A stretch of DNA of 64,000 nt from Gluconacetobacter takamatsuzukensis (GCF_014174275.1 NZ_JABEQK010000004.1:186001-250000); one strand, 5' to 3'. Shown: positions 54,492 to 63,310, counted from the first letter of the stretch. The notes: generated from the letters alone by a model not told the origin. Numbers and translations are program-made.

Positions 54492-55283
54492 ATGGAGCTG
54501 GTCGTCCTGGGATGTGGCGGGTCTGCCGGGGTGCCGATGATCGGCGGGCCGGACGGACGGGGCGACTGGGGGCTGTGCGACCCGGCGGAACCGCGCAATT
54601 GCCGGACCCGGGCCTCGGTCCTGCTGCGGGGCGATGACGGGCAGGCGGTGCTGATCGATACCGGGCCCGACCTGCGCGAACAGTTGCTGGCGCAGGGCAT
54701 CGGGCGGTTTGATGCGATTCTCTACACCCATGCCCATGCCGACCATATCGCGGGACTGGACGAGGTGCGGGCGATCAACCGGGCGATCGACCGCCCCCTG
54801 CCGCTCTATGCCACGCCGCCTGTGCTGGGGGAGCTGGAAGCGCGGTTCAATTACGCGTTCCGCCCGTGGTCGCCGCCCGGTTTCTATCGGCCGGTCGTGG
54901 TGCCGCATGCGGTGCATGCCGGCCAGACGCTTGAGATCGCCGGGCTGCGGCTGACCCTGTTCGAGCAGATACACGGCCGCACCCTGTCGCTGGGCGTGCG
55001 GTGCGGGACGATTGCCTATTCCACCGATGTGATGGACCTGGCCGACGAGGCATTTGCCGCGCTGGAAGGGGTCGAGACCTGGCTGGTGGATTGTTTCCAG
55101 CGTTCCGGGCCCCACAATGCCCATGCCTGGCTGGAGCAGGTGCTGGAATGGCGCGCCCGGCTGGAACCGCGCCGCGTGATCCTGACCCATATGGGGCCGG
55201 ACATGGATTGGGCCTGGATGCGCGACAACCTGCCGGAGGGAGTCGAAGCGGCCTTCGACGGGATGCGAATCGGCTTTCGCTGA
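54492..55283 (+). CDS. Metallo-beta-lactamase-fold hydrolase (PhnP-like)
   Basis: MBL-fold metal-dependent hydrolase, 263 residues, with the metal-binding YTHAHADHIAGLDEVR motif and the downstream Asp in the YSTDV strand. Similar proteins include PhnP-type cyclic phosphodiesterases. No phn genes are near, so a general phosphodiesterase role is more likely. It starts three bases after tatD and ends the overlapping run begun by mltB. Confidence 0.87.
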   Translation: MELVVLGCGGSAGVPMIGGPDGRGDWGLCDPAEPRNCRTRASVLLRGDDGQAVLIDTGPDLREQLLAQGIGRFDAILYTHAHADHIAGLDEVRAINRAIDRPLPLYATPPVLGELEARFNYAFRPWSPPGFYRPVVVPHAVHAGQTLEIAGLRLTLFEQIHGRTLSLGVRCGTIAYSTDVMDLADEAFAALEGVETWLVDCFQRSGPHNAHAWLEQVLEWRARLEPRRVILTHMGPDMDWAWMRDNLPEGVEAAFDGMRIGFR

Positions 55284-55671
55284 GGCGTGACCGGCCCGGG
55301 GCGGGCAGCGGGTCGTTTCGAAAACCCCTGCTGTCCGGGTGTGTGTTTCCGGAGTGCACGCGATTTAGGTTGAATCCCGAACGCGGGGAGCGATAGCCTC
55401 GGCGGTGACGGCCCAGGATTTCGCAGCGCGATACCTGACTGCGATTCCGCCATCTGCCGGCCGCCCTTGTCTGGGGCGGCAGCGTGCCTATCTGCCTGTA
55501 AATGGGCCAGACAGCAAGGGGGATTGTGTATTGACCACCCGATTGCAGAGCGAACGGAACTGACGGTTCTTCCGTCTCCGGGGCCCGCTCCCCGGAGGAA
55601 ATGCGTATCCATGGTGCATGGTCGTCCAGACAGAGTGACGGATTCTGGCGCCGGTTCGGAGACTTCCCAGG
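55284..55671. other. Gap before prkA with a leader hairpin
   Basis: About 390 bases without a supportable gene. The only clear structure is CTCCGGGG/CCCCGGAG with a six-base loop at 55576-55597, followed by GAGGAA, about 75 bases before the prkA ATG. TTGACC at about 55535 may be a -35 without a good -10. Confidence 0.45.
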
Positions 55672-57618
55672 ATGGTTTCTGATTTCAATGTGTTTTCTCT
55701 GGCTACCGCGATGCGCGATCAGCGTCGCGAAATCGAGATGAGCCTGTCTGACTATCTTGAAGCCTGCCGTACCGATCCGTCCTGCTATGCAACCGCGGCG
55801 GAGCGGATGCTGAAGGCCATCGGCGAACCGAGGAGCGTCGATACCTCGCGCGATCCACGCCTGTCGCGCATCTTCATGAACCGTACCCTGCGCATCTATC
55901 CGGCGTTCTCGGACTTCTTCGGCATGGAGGAGACGATCGAGCAGATCGTGGGCTTCTTCCGCCATGCGGCGCAGGGGCTCGAGGAGCGCAAGCAGATCCT
56001 CTACCTGCTCGGCCCGGTGGGGGGCGGCAAATCGTCCCTGGGCGAGCGGCTGAAGGCGCTGATGGAGAAGGAGCCGATCTATGTGCTCAAGGCCGGGCGG
56101 CATGTCAGCCCGGTCTTCGAAAGCCCGCTGGGCCTGTTCGACCCCGACCGGATGGGGGAGGCGCTGGAGGAACGGTACGGCATTCCGCGCCGGCTGCTGG
56201 GCGGCGTTGCCAGCCCGTGGGCGCTGAAGCGGCTGGAGGAATTCGACGGCGACCTGTCGCGCTTTTCCGTCATCAAGGTGCATCCGTCGCGGTTGCGCCA
56301 GATCGCGATCGCCAAGACCGAGCCGGGCGACGACAACAACCAGGACGTATCGGCGCTGGTGGGCAAGGTCGATATCCGCCAGCTGGAGCATTTCAGCCAG
56401 AACGATCCGGATGCCTACAGCTTCTCGGGCGGGCTGAACCGCGCGAACCAGGGACTGCTGGAATTCGTCGAGATGTTCAAGGCGCCGATCAAGATGCTGC
56501 ATCCGCTGCTGACGGCGACGCAGGAGGGCAATTATGTCGGCACCGAGAATATCGGCAGCATTCCCTTTACCGGCGTGATCCTGGCCCATTCGAACGAGGC
56601 CGAGTGGCAGACCTTCCGCAACAACCGCACCAACGAGGCCTTTCTGGACCGCGTATGCGTCATCAAGGTGCCCTATTGCCTGCGGGTGGCGGAGGAGACG
56701 AAGATCTACGAGAAGCTGGTGCAGTCCTCCAGCCTGGCGAATGCGCCCTGCGCGCCCAACACGCTGGAAATGCTGGCCCGTTTCGCGGTGCTGTCCCGGC
56801 TGAAGCCGCATCCGAACTCCACCCAGTTTGCCAAGATGCGCGTCTATGACGGCGAGAACATTCGCGAGACCGACCCCAAGGCCCGCACGATGCAGGAATA
56901 TCGCGATGCCGCCGGGGTGGATGAGGGGATGGACGGGGTCTCCACCCGCTTTGCCTACAAGGTGCTGTCTGCCACCTTCAACCATGATTCGGCGGAGATT
57001 TCGGCCGATCCGGTGCATCTGATGTATGTGCTGGAACAGGCGGTGCGGCGCGAGCAGTTTCCGGCGGAAGTCGAGGCGAACTATCTGGCGACCCTGAAAT
57101 CGGAACTGGCGGGCCGTTATGCCGAATTCTTGGGCCATGAGATCCAGAAGGCGTATCTGGAGAGCTATAACGATTATGGCCAGAACCTGTTCGACCGTTA
57201 TCTGGACTATGCCGATGCCTGGATCGAGGACCAGGATTTCAAGGACCCCGATACCGGGCAGATGCTCAATCGCGAGTTGCTGAACGCGGAGCTGACCAAG
57301 ATCGAAAAGCCCGCGGGCATCGCCAACCCCAAGGATTTCCGTAACGAGGTGGTGAAGTTCTCGCTGCGCGCGCGGGCCGGCAATGGGGGGCGCAATCCGT
57401 CCTGGACATCCTACGAGAAGATCCGCGACGTGATCGAGAAGCGGATGTTCAGCCAGGTCGAGGATCTGCTGCCGGTCATCAGCTTCGGGTCCAAGAAGGA
57501 CGGCGAGACCGAGCGCAAGCATGACGAGTTCGTCGAGCGGATGGTCTCGCGGGGATATACGGAACGTCAGGTCCGCCGGCTCGTTGAATGGTACATGCGG
57601 GTGAAGCAATCCGCCTGA
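55672..57618 (+). CDS. prkA: PrkA-family serine protein kinase / AAA+ protein (YeaG-like)
   Basis: Stress-linked AAA+ ATPase fused to a kinase-like C-terminal domain, similar in length (648 residues) to E. coli YeaG and Bacillus PrkA. Walker A is GPVGGGKS at residues 114-121; the PrkA N-terminal AAA domain spans about 15-370 and the C-terminal PrkA domain about 380-640. It begins the conserved prkA-DUF444-spoVR set, which in enterobacteria is active in stationary phase and nitrogen starvation. A family B repeat starts at its stop codon and separates it from the next gene. Confidence 0.95.
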   Translation: MVSDFNVFSLATAMRDQRREIEMSLSDYLEACRTDPSCYATAAERMLKAIGEPRSVDTSRDPRLSRIFMNRTLRIYPAFSDFFGMEETIEQIVGFFRHAAQGLEERKQILYLLGPVGGGKSSLGERLKALMEKEPIYVLKAGRHVSPVFESPLGLFDPDRMGEALEERYGIPRRLLGGVASPWALKRLEEFDGDLSRFSVIKVHPSRLRQIAIAKTEPGDDNNQDVSALVGKVDIRQLEHFSQNDPDAYSFSGGLNRANQGLLEFVEMFKAPIKMLHPLLTATQEGNYVGTENIGSIPFTGVILAHSNEAEWQTFRNNRTNEAFLDRVCVIKVPYCLRVAEETKIYEKLVQSSSLANAPCAPNTLEMLARFAVLSRLKPHPNSTQFAKMRVYDGENIRETDPKARTMQEYRDAAGVDEGMDGVSTRFAYKVLSATFNHDSAEISADPVHLMYVLEQAVRREQFPAEVEANYLATLKSELAGRYAEFLGHEIQKAYLESYNDYGQNLFDRYLDYADAWIEDQDFKDPDTGQMLNRELLNAELTKIEKPAGIANPKDFRNEVVKFSLRARAGNGGRNPSWTSYEKIRDVIEKRMFSQVEDLLPVISFGSKKDGETERKHDEFVERMVSRGYTERQVRRLVEWYMRVKQSA

Positions 57619-57782
57619 GGCGCTGTTGCCCCGGCGCCGCTGCCGGCCAGTCCCTGCCTGTGTTTCGCGCCTCGCGGCGGCCGGCCCGGAAAGGCCGTCC
57701 GGCTGCGAGGCGCAAAACCCGCAAGGACGTAGCCCCAGGCGGCCCGCTGCCGACGCAGCATCAGCATTTTCGAAACAGCCTC
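57617..57782 (+). repeat. Family B structured repeat at the prkA 3' end
   Basis: The outer arms GAGGCGCTGTT and AACAGCCTC are an imperfect inverted repeat that begins inside the prkA stop codon. An inner perfect hairpin GCGCCTCGC/GCGAGGCGC lies in the middle. The right end ATTTTCGAAACAGCCTCTGA resembles the right ends after gyrB and dnaA. It lies inside the prkA-DUF444 gap, so it may attenuate but does not necessarily end transcription. Confidence 0.6.
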
Positions 57783-57804
57783 TGAACGGGAATGGTGCCG
57801 GCCA

Positions 57805-59112
57805 GTGGATATCATTGACAGACGTCCCAATCCCCATGGGAAAAACCTCGAGAACCGGCGGCGCGTGCTGCAACGCGCCCGCTCGGCCGTGCAGACGGCG
57901 GTGCGGGACGCGGTGGCGCGCGGCAAGATCCGGGAAGTGGGGCAGGGCAACGCGATTTCGGTCCCGGCGGATGCGCTGCATGAACCTTCGCTGCATCGTG
58001 TCTTCTCGGAGGGCATGCGCGAGATCGTGCTGACGGGTAACCGCGAGTTTTCGCGCGGCGACCGGCTGCAACGGCCGCCGAGCGGCGGGGCGGGGCAGGG
58101 TTCGGGGGCCGGGCAGGCCGGCGAGCAGGGGGGCGGCGAGGATTCCTTCCGCTTCGTGCTAAGCCGGGACGAATTCCTGGACCTGTTCTTCGACGATCTG
58201 GAATTGCCCGACCTGCTCAAACGCGAGATTTCGACCACCGAAAACGGCGTGCCGGCCCGCGCGGGCCTGAGCAACGAGGGAGCGCCGTCGCATCTGGACC
58301 TGGGGCGGACGATGCGGCGCTCGATCGCGCGGCGTCTGGGGCTGGGGCGGCCCAAGCCCGTGGAACTGCAGGAGGTCGAGGAACGGATCGCGGCACTGGA
58401 GGCCCTGCGGCCGGCCTCGGCCGAGGAACTGGAGGAGCTGGAAGGGCTGCGCGAACGGCGCGGCATGCTGCGCCAGCGTCTGGCGCGGATTCCGTGGGTC
58501 GATCCGGTGGACCTGCGCTTTCGGCGCTATACCATCACGCCGCAGCCGGCGACGCGGGCGGTGATGTTCTGCATCATGGATGTCTCGGGCTCGATGACCG
58601 AGCGGATGAAGGATCTGGCGAAGCAGTTCTTCCTGCTGCTGCATGTGTTTCTGGAGCGGCGGTACAAGAAGGTCGAAATCGTCTTCATTCGCCATGCCGA
58701 GAGCGCCGAGGAGGTGGACGAGGACACGTTCTTCCACGATCCGCGAACCGGCGGCACTATCGTCTCGTCTGCGCTGGAACTGATGCATACCATCCAGCGG
58801 GAGCGCTTTCCCTCGGCCAACTGGAACATCTATGTCGCCCAGGCGTCGGACGGGGACAATGCGTCGTCGGACACCACGCGCACCGCCACCCTGTTGCGGG
58901 ACGATATCCTGCCGGCGGTGCAATATTATGCCTATATCGAAATCACGGGATCGGGGGCGGTGATCCGTGGCGAGACCGATCTGTGGCGCAGCTATCGTGC
59001 CATCGCCGATGAGAACGATCATCTGGCGATCCGCCAGGTCGGCGACCGCAAGGAGATTTTCCCGGTCTTCCGCGACCTGTTTTCCCGTCAGCGCGATACG
59101 GCGGAGGCTTGA
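57805..59112 (+). CDS. DUF444 / YeaH-YhbH family protein
   Basis: Partner of PrkA in the prkA-yeaH-spoVR set, 435 residues. A vWA-like region carries a MIDAS-type DVSGS at residues 259-263 followed by a Thr/Asp-containing helix, and the N-terminal part is basic and Gly-rich with the typical DIIDRRPNPHGKN start. GTG is the start codon, supported by where the family homology begins. Function is not known biochemically. The stop overlaps the next ATG (TGATG). Confidence 0.92.
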   Translation: MDIIDRRPNPHGKNLENRRRVLQRARSAVQTAVRDAVARGKIREVGQGNAISVPADALHEPSLHRVFSEGMREIVLTGNREFSRGDRLQRPPSGGAGQGSGAGQAGEQGGGEDSFRFVLSRDEFLDLFFDDLELPDLLKREISTTENGVPARAGLSNEGAPSHLDLGRTMRRSIARRLGLGRPKPVELQEVEERIAALEALRPASAEELEELEGLRERRGMLRQRLARIPWVDPVDLRFRRYTITPQPATRAVMFCIMDVSGSMTERMKDLAKQFFLLLHVFLERRYKKVEIVFIRHAESAEEVDEDTFFHDPRTGGTIVSSALELMHTIQRERFPSANWNIYVAQASDGDNASSDTTRTATLLRDDILPAVQYYAYIEITGSGAVIRGETDLWRSYRAIADENDHLAIRQVGDRKEIFPVFRDLFSRQRDTAEA

Positions 59113-60671
59113 TGGATCAGATCATATCAGGGGGCGGCACGCCGGCCCGGTCCGGGGGGCTGCTCTATTCCGGCAATGACTGGAATTTCCAGATCATCCG
59201 CGACTGCTACGACGCGATCGAGGAGATCGCGCACGGCGAGCTGGGGCTGGAGACCTATACCAACCGGGTGGAGATCATCACTTCCGAGCAGATGCTGGAT
59301 GTCTATACCGCGCACGGCATGCCGGTGGGCTACAAGCACTGGTCGTTCGGCAAGCGCTTTATCGGCCATGAGAATGCCTATCGGCGCGGGCTGATGGGAC
59401 TGGCCTATGAGGTCGTCATCAATTCCGATCCCTGCATCAGCTATCTCATGGAGGAGAATTCGGCGACGATGCAGGCGCTGGTAATCGCGCATGCGGCGTT
59501 CGGGCATAATCACTTCTTCCGCAATAACAGGCTGTTCCGGGAATGGACGGACCCGTCCGACATCCTGGATTACCTGGAGTTCGCCCGTGGCTATATCGCC
59601 CGGTGCGAGGAGCGGCATGGCCATCGGGCGGTGGAGCGTGTGCTCGATGCCGCGCATGCCTTGCAGAACCAGGGGGTCAACCGCCATTCCGGCGCTCGCA
59701 AGCTGGACCTGAAGGCCGAGCAGCAGCGCGCCAAGGAGCGGCGGGCCTATGAGGACAGCGTCTTCAACGATCTGTGGCGGACCCTGCCGACCGAGGCGGG
59801 CGATGCGGCGGGGGCGGCCGAGGGGGCCCATGCGCGCCGCCTGTTGGGGCTTCCCGAGGAGAACCTGCTGTATTTCCTGGAGAAGAATGCCCCGCGCCTG
59901 GCCCCGTGGGAGCGGGAGATCATCCGTATCGTGCGGATGATCGCACAATATTTCTATCCGCAGCCCCAGGTGAAGATGATGAACGAGGGCTGCGCCACCT
60001 GGGTGCATGTCTACATCATGCGGCGCCTGCACGAATTGGGGCGGATCGACGACGCAGCCTATCTGGAAGTCATCCATTCGACGTCGAACGTGATCAACCA
60101 GCCTGGATTCGACATGGGGGGAGGGGCGTCGTTCAATCCCTATGCGCTGGGTTATGCGATGATGACCGATATTGCGCGCATCTGCACCGAGCCGACCGCC
60201 GAGGACCGGGAATGGTTTCCCGATATCGCGGGCAACGGGGATGCGATCGGCACGCTGCGCCATGCCTGGGCGGAATATCGGGACGAGAGCTTCATCCAGC
60301 AATTTCTGTCGCCGAAAGTGATCCGCGATTTTCGCATGTTCCGCCTCAGCGACGATACGGCCCAGCCCTATCTGCTGGTCGATGCCATTCATGACGAGGC
60401 GGGATATCGTGATATCCGCCGCAGTCTGGCGCGCGTCTATGATCCCGGCACGTTCTATACCGAGATCGAGATCGTCGATGTGGACCTGCTGGGCGACCGC
60501 ACCCTGAAGCTGGAGCACCGGACCCGGACCGGCCAGTTGCTCCAGGCCCGCGATGCGCGGCAGACGCTCGATTACCTCGCCGCCCTGTGGGGGTATGGCG
60601 TGGTTCTGAACGAGGTGGATACCCAGACGGGCGCCGTGCTGGCCACCCACACGGCGGAGCCCGCGCCGTAG
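59112..60671 (+). CDS. spoVR: SpoVR family protein (YcgB-like)
   Basis: SpoVR-family protein of unknown biochemical role, 519 residues. Characteristic parts are WNFQIIRDCYDAIEEIA, GYKHWSFGKRF near the N-terminus, and INPYALGYAMM-like FNPYALGYAMM late in the protein. The ATG overlaps the DUF444 stop; an in-frame TTG one codon earlier is possible. It is third in the prkA set and ends just before a strong terminator. Confidence 0.94.
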   Translation: MDQIISGGGTPARSGGLLYSGNDWNFQIIRDCYDAIEEIAHGELGLETYTNRVEIITSEQMLDVYTAHGMPVGYKHWSFGKRFIGHENAYRRGLMGLAYEVVINSDPCISYLMEENSATMQALVIAHAAFGHNHFFRNNRLFREWTDPSDILDYLEFARGYIARCEERHGHRAVERVLDAAHALQNQGVNRHSGARKLDLKAEQQRAKERRAYEDSVFNDLWRTLPTEAGDAAGAAEGAHARRLLGLPEENLLYFLEKNAPRLAPWEREIIRIVRMIAQYFYPQPQVKMMNEGCATWVHVYIMRRLHELGRIDDAAYLEVIHSTSNVINQPGFDMGGGASFNPYALGYAMMTDIARICTEPTAEDREWFPDIAGNGDAIGTLRHAWAEYRDESFIQQFLSPKVIRDFRMFRLSDDTAQPYLLVDAIHDEAGYRDIRRSLARVYDPGTFYTEIEIVDVDLLGDRTLKLEHRTRTGQLLQARDARQTLDYLAALWGYGVVLNEVDTQTGAVLATHTAEPAP

Positions 60672-60722
60672 GGGGCTTTTGGGAAACGCGCGCCGGCGGT
60701 GATCCGGTGCGCGTTTTTTTTG
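60672..60722 (+). terminator. Rho-independent terminator after spoVR (family A-like)
   Basis: AAACGCGCGCCGG pairs with CCGGTGCGCGTTT (one G-T pair) and is followed by eight Ts. It begins beside the spoVR stop and aligns with family A hairpins (GAAATGCGCGC...GCGCGTTTCC), which suggests those repeats are also terminators. Confidence 0.8.
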
Positions 60723-60989
60723 GCAGGCGCATGCGGAATATGTCTGTTATTCGCGTCCGTTCGTAACAATATTTTGTTGGTAATGAAAATTATGAAATTC
60801 ACTTGCGATTTTTGGAAAGTGGAAGACTAGCCAGCCCGGCCGAAAATTTGTATCGAAAGAACATCAAACTGGATAGCGGGCGGTGTCCGCCCGGTCTTCG
60901 GGCGTCCGAATCGTGGTTCGGGTGTGGTGGGGCGAACAGCAGGGTTGGCGGGATGAACATGATATTTCCTTCGTGGGTCCGACGGTCGC
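60723..60989. promoter_or_regulatory. AT-rich regulatory region upstream of the amine dehydrogenase
   Basis: About 270 bases without a gene. The first half is the most AT-rich DNA in the window and contains AACAA-TATT-TTGTT, a perfect 5-bp inverted repeat at 60765-60778. TTGCGA with a weak ACTAGC 17 bases later is the best promoter-like pair. No regulator gene is adjacent. Confidence 0.4.
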
Positions 60990-62201
60990 ATGTTGGCTGA
61001 TCGGCGGTCTCGCGTTGCGCGGCGTATTTCGCGCTCCCTAGCGGTCGCCTCGGTTCTGACGGCGATCGCGGCACATGGGCCGGCGCATGCCGCCGAGCCG
61101 ATCCTGCAGACCGAGGAAAGCGACATCGTCACCCTGCCTCCCGGCGGCCCGCATCGGGTGCTGGTCGAGGACGGGGTGTATCGCCACAGCAAGGACGGGC
61201 GGGTCTATGTCGTGGACCTGGACACCGGGCGGCTGCTGGGCATGGTGCAGGCGGCCTATAACGCCAACATGGTGGCCGATCCGGCGGGCAAGGCGTTCTA
61301 TGTCGCCGAGACGACGTGGGAGCGCGGCAATCGCGGCAAGCGCCACGACATCCTGGCGGCCTACGATCCGCGCACGCTGGAACAGGTCGCGGATATCGAC
61401 CTGCCGGGCCGGGCGCTGATCACGCCCAAGAAGCCCGACATGGCGATCGGCGCCGATGGGCATTATGTCTATGTCTACGATTCCAGCCCGACCAATGCGG
61501 TCCATGTCTATGACACCGGCCTGAAATCGGTTGTGCGGACGGTGGACGTGCCGGGCTGCGGGCTGATCTTTCCGTGGGGCAATGCCGGATTTTCGTCGAT
61601 CTGCGGCGACGGGTCGCTGGCGAACGTGCAGATGGACGCCAAAGGCGCGCCGACTCTGACGCGGACCCCGCCGTTTTTCGTGCCCGATCGCGACCCGGTC
61701 TTCGAGCACAGCCCGGAGGTCGCGGCCAGCGGGCATGTCTGGTTTATTTCATACAGCGGTCTGATCTATGAGACGACACTGGGCGCGCAGTCCAGCGTCG
61801 CCAAGCCGTGGTCGATCCAGGAAGCTGCCGGCCTGAAGGCAGCGTCGGATACCCGCGCCCCGTTCGAGGTGACGTGGCGGCCCGGCGGCTGGCAGCTTGC
61901 GGCGCTGCGGGCGCGCGATTCGCATCTGTTCGTGCTGATGCATAAGGGTACGTTCTGGACCCACAAGGACGCGGGCTCCGAACTGTGGGAGCTGGACCTG
62001 AAGACGCACCGGCTGGTGCGGCGCATTCCGCTGGCCGCCCGCAGCATGATGGTCGGCGTGACGCAGGATGCGCAGTCGCGCATCATGCTGACGGATGAAG
62101 CCGGCGACCTGATGGTGCTGGACGGTGCCGACGGCAAGCCCGTGCGCAAGATTGGGGCGCTGGGCGATGCGCTGATCTTTACGGCGGCGCCTGGAGAATG
62201 A
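60990..62201 (+). CDS. mauB: Amine dehydrogenase heavy subunit (MauB/AauB-like)
   Basis: Periplasmic large subunit of a TTQ-dependent amine dehydrogenase (methylamine or aralkylamine type), a seven-bladed beta-propeller that holds the light subunit. The 403 residues start with a Sec signal peptide (RRISRSLAVASVLTAIAAHGPAHA). Family patterns include VDVPGCGLIFPWG, WRPGGWQ and FVLMHKGTFWTHKD, the last closer to aralkylamine dehydrogenase as I recall it. The start is the first ATG; no good ribosome-binding site is seen. The light-subunit gene follows after 36 bases with no mauE or mauD between. Confidence 0.88.
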   Translation: MLADRRSRVARRISRSLAVASVLTAIAAHGPAHAAEPILQTEESDIVTLPPGGPHRVLVEDGVYRHSKDGRVYVVDLDTGRLLGMVQAAYNANMVADPAGKAFYVAETTWERGNRGKRHDILAAYDPRTLEQVADIDLPGRALITPKKPDMAIGADGHYVYVYDSSPTNAVHVYDTGLKSVVRTVDVPGCGLIFPWGNAGFSSICGDGSLANVQMDAKGAPTLTRTPPFFVPDRDPVFEHSPEVAASGHVWFISYSGLIYETTLGAQSSVAKPWSIQEAAGLKAASDTRAPFEVTWRPGGWQLAALRARDSHLFVLMHKGTFWTHKDAGSELWELDLKTHRLVRRIPLAARSMMVGVTQDAQSRIMLTDEAGDLMVLDGADGKPVRKIGALGDALIFTAAPGE

Positions 62202-62237
62202 GCCCCCGGAATGATCCCCGCGTGACGGAGAAACGAT

Positions 62238-62810
62238 ATGCCCAATCCTGAAGACAGGGGGGCCGTCGGCGTGACGCGGAACGGCCTCGACACCATGGCC
62301 GAACGGCTTGCCCGCCATCTTGCCGGCCGTTCCTCCCGCCGCAGCGCGCTTGCGCGGCTGGGCGGGTGGGCCGCCGCGATTCCGGCCTTTCCGCTGTTGC
62401 CGGTCTGGCGGCGCGACGCGCGGGCCGCAGCGCCTGCTGCGCCGTCGCCCTTTGCCGCCAAGGCGCAGGCCAAGGACGATACGAAGTGCGATTACTGGCG
62501 TTATTGCGCCATTGACGGCAATCTGTGCACCACCTGCGGCGGTGGCGTTCATAGCTGCCCGCCGGGGACGCATCCGTCGCCGACCTCGTGGATCGGCACT
62601 TGTTTCAACCCGCAGGACCGTCGCGCGTACCTGATCGCCTATCGCGATTGCTGCGGGCAGGATGCCTGCAACGAGCAGAATTGCCTGGGCACCGATGGCG
62701 ACCTGCCGACCTATCGTCCGCAGGCCAATAACGACATCATCTGGTGTTTCGGGACCGGCTCGCTGCTTTATAATTGTTCGACCGCCGTGATTGTAGGAAC
62801 TGCCGAATGA
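62238..62810 (+). CDS. mauA: Amine dehydrogenase light subunit with TTQ tryptophans (MauA/AauA-like)
   Basis: Catalytic light subunit whose two Trp residues are post-translationally made into tryptophan tryptophylquinone. The long N-terminal leader has a twin-arginine-like SRRSALARLGGW, typical of MauA. The mature part has CDYWRYCAIDGN, SWIGTC with Trp118, and IIWCFG with Trp169; the 51-residue spacing equals that of the known TTQ pair. Asp137 in YRDCCG is the conserved catalytic acid, and there are 12 Cys as needed for six disulfides. TPSPTSWIGTC resembles aralkylamine dehydrogenase. The stop overlaps the next cytochrome gene (ATGA). Confidence 0.92.
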   Translation: MPNPEDRGAVGVTRNGLDTMAERLARHLAGRSSRRSALARLGGWAAAIPAFPLLPVWRRDARAAAPAAPSPFAAKAQAKDDTKCDYWRYCAIDGNLCTTCGGGVHSCPPGTHPSPTSWIGTCFNPQDRRAYLIAYRDCCGQDACNEQNCLGTDGDLPTYRPQANNDIIWCFGTGSLLYNCSTAVIVGTAE

Positions 62811-63262
62811 AGAAAATCCTTACCCTGGCCCTGTGTCTGGGTGCCGCGACCCCGGCTTTTGCCGCGCCGGATGGCCAGGCGCTCTACGGTGCCAATTGCG
62901 GCATCTGCCACCAGGGCGGTGGTGTCGGCGCGCCGGGGCAGTTTCCGCCGCTGGCCAACCGAATCGACAAGATCGTCTCGACGCCCGAAGGCAAGAAATA
63001 CGTGACCGAAGTGCTGATGAACGGTCTGGCCGGCTCGATCGACGTGGCCGGCATGACCTATGTCGGCTTCATGCCCAGCTTCAAGAGCCTGTCGGATGAC
63101 GACGTGGCGGCGATCCTGAGCTATCTGTCGTCGCTGGGTGGCACCAAGCCCGCGCCCGTGGTCACGCCGGCGGATGTGGCGGCCGCGCGCGCCGCGCCGA
63201 TGGCCTCCTCGGCCGTGGCGGCGGCCCGCAAGGAGCTGAACGCGGCGCATCCGCTGCCATAA
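62807..63262 (+). CDS. Monoheme c-type cytochrome, coupled to the amine dehydrogenase
   Basis: Exported cytochrome c, 151 residues, with a Sec signal peptide (MKKILTLALCLGAATPAFA) and one heme site CGICH at residues 31-35. A Met ligand is plausible at GFMPSF. The C-terminal tail is Ala/Pro-rich. It overlaps the light-subunit stop by four bases, so it is translated with it and is the likely electron acceptor, taking the place of amicyanin in classical mau clusters. A family A repeat begins two bases after its stop. Confidence 0.9.
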   Translation: MKKILTLALCLGAATPAFAAPDGQALYGANCGICHQGGGVGAPGQFPPLANRIDKIVSTPEGKKYVTEVLMNGLAGSIDVAGMTYVGFMPSFKSLSDDDVAAILSYLSSLGGTKPAPVVTPADVAAARAAPMASSAVAAARKELNAAHPLP

Positions 63263-63310
63263 GAGCCTGACTGGAAATGCGCGCGGGCGGCGAGCCTGCG
63301 CGTATTTGCA
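63263..63310 (+). repeat. Family A repeat, partial copy after the cytochrome gene
   Basis: GAGCCTGACTGGAAATGCGC followed by GCGGGCGGCGAGCCTGCGCGTATTTGC starts one or two bases after the TAA. The left end is nearly the same as at valS, with stem arms GAAATGCGCG/TGCGCGTATTT. Confidence 0.65.
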
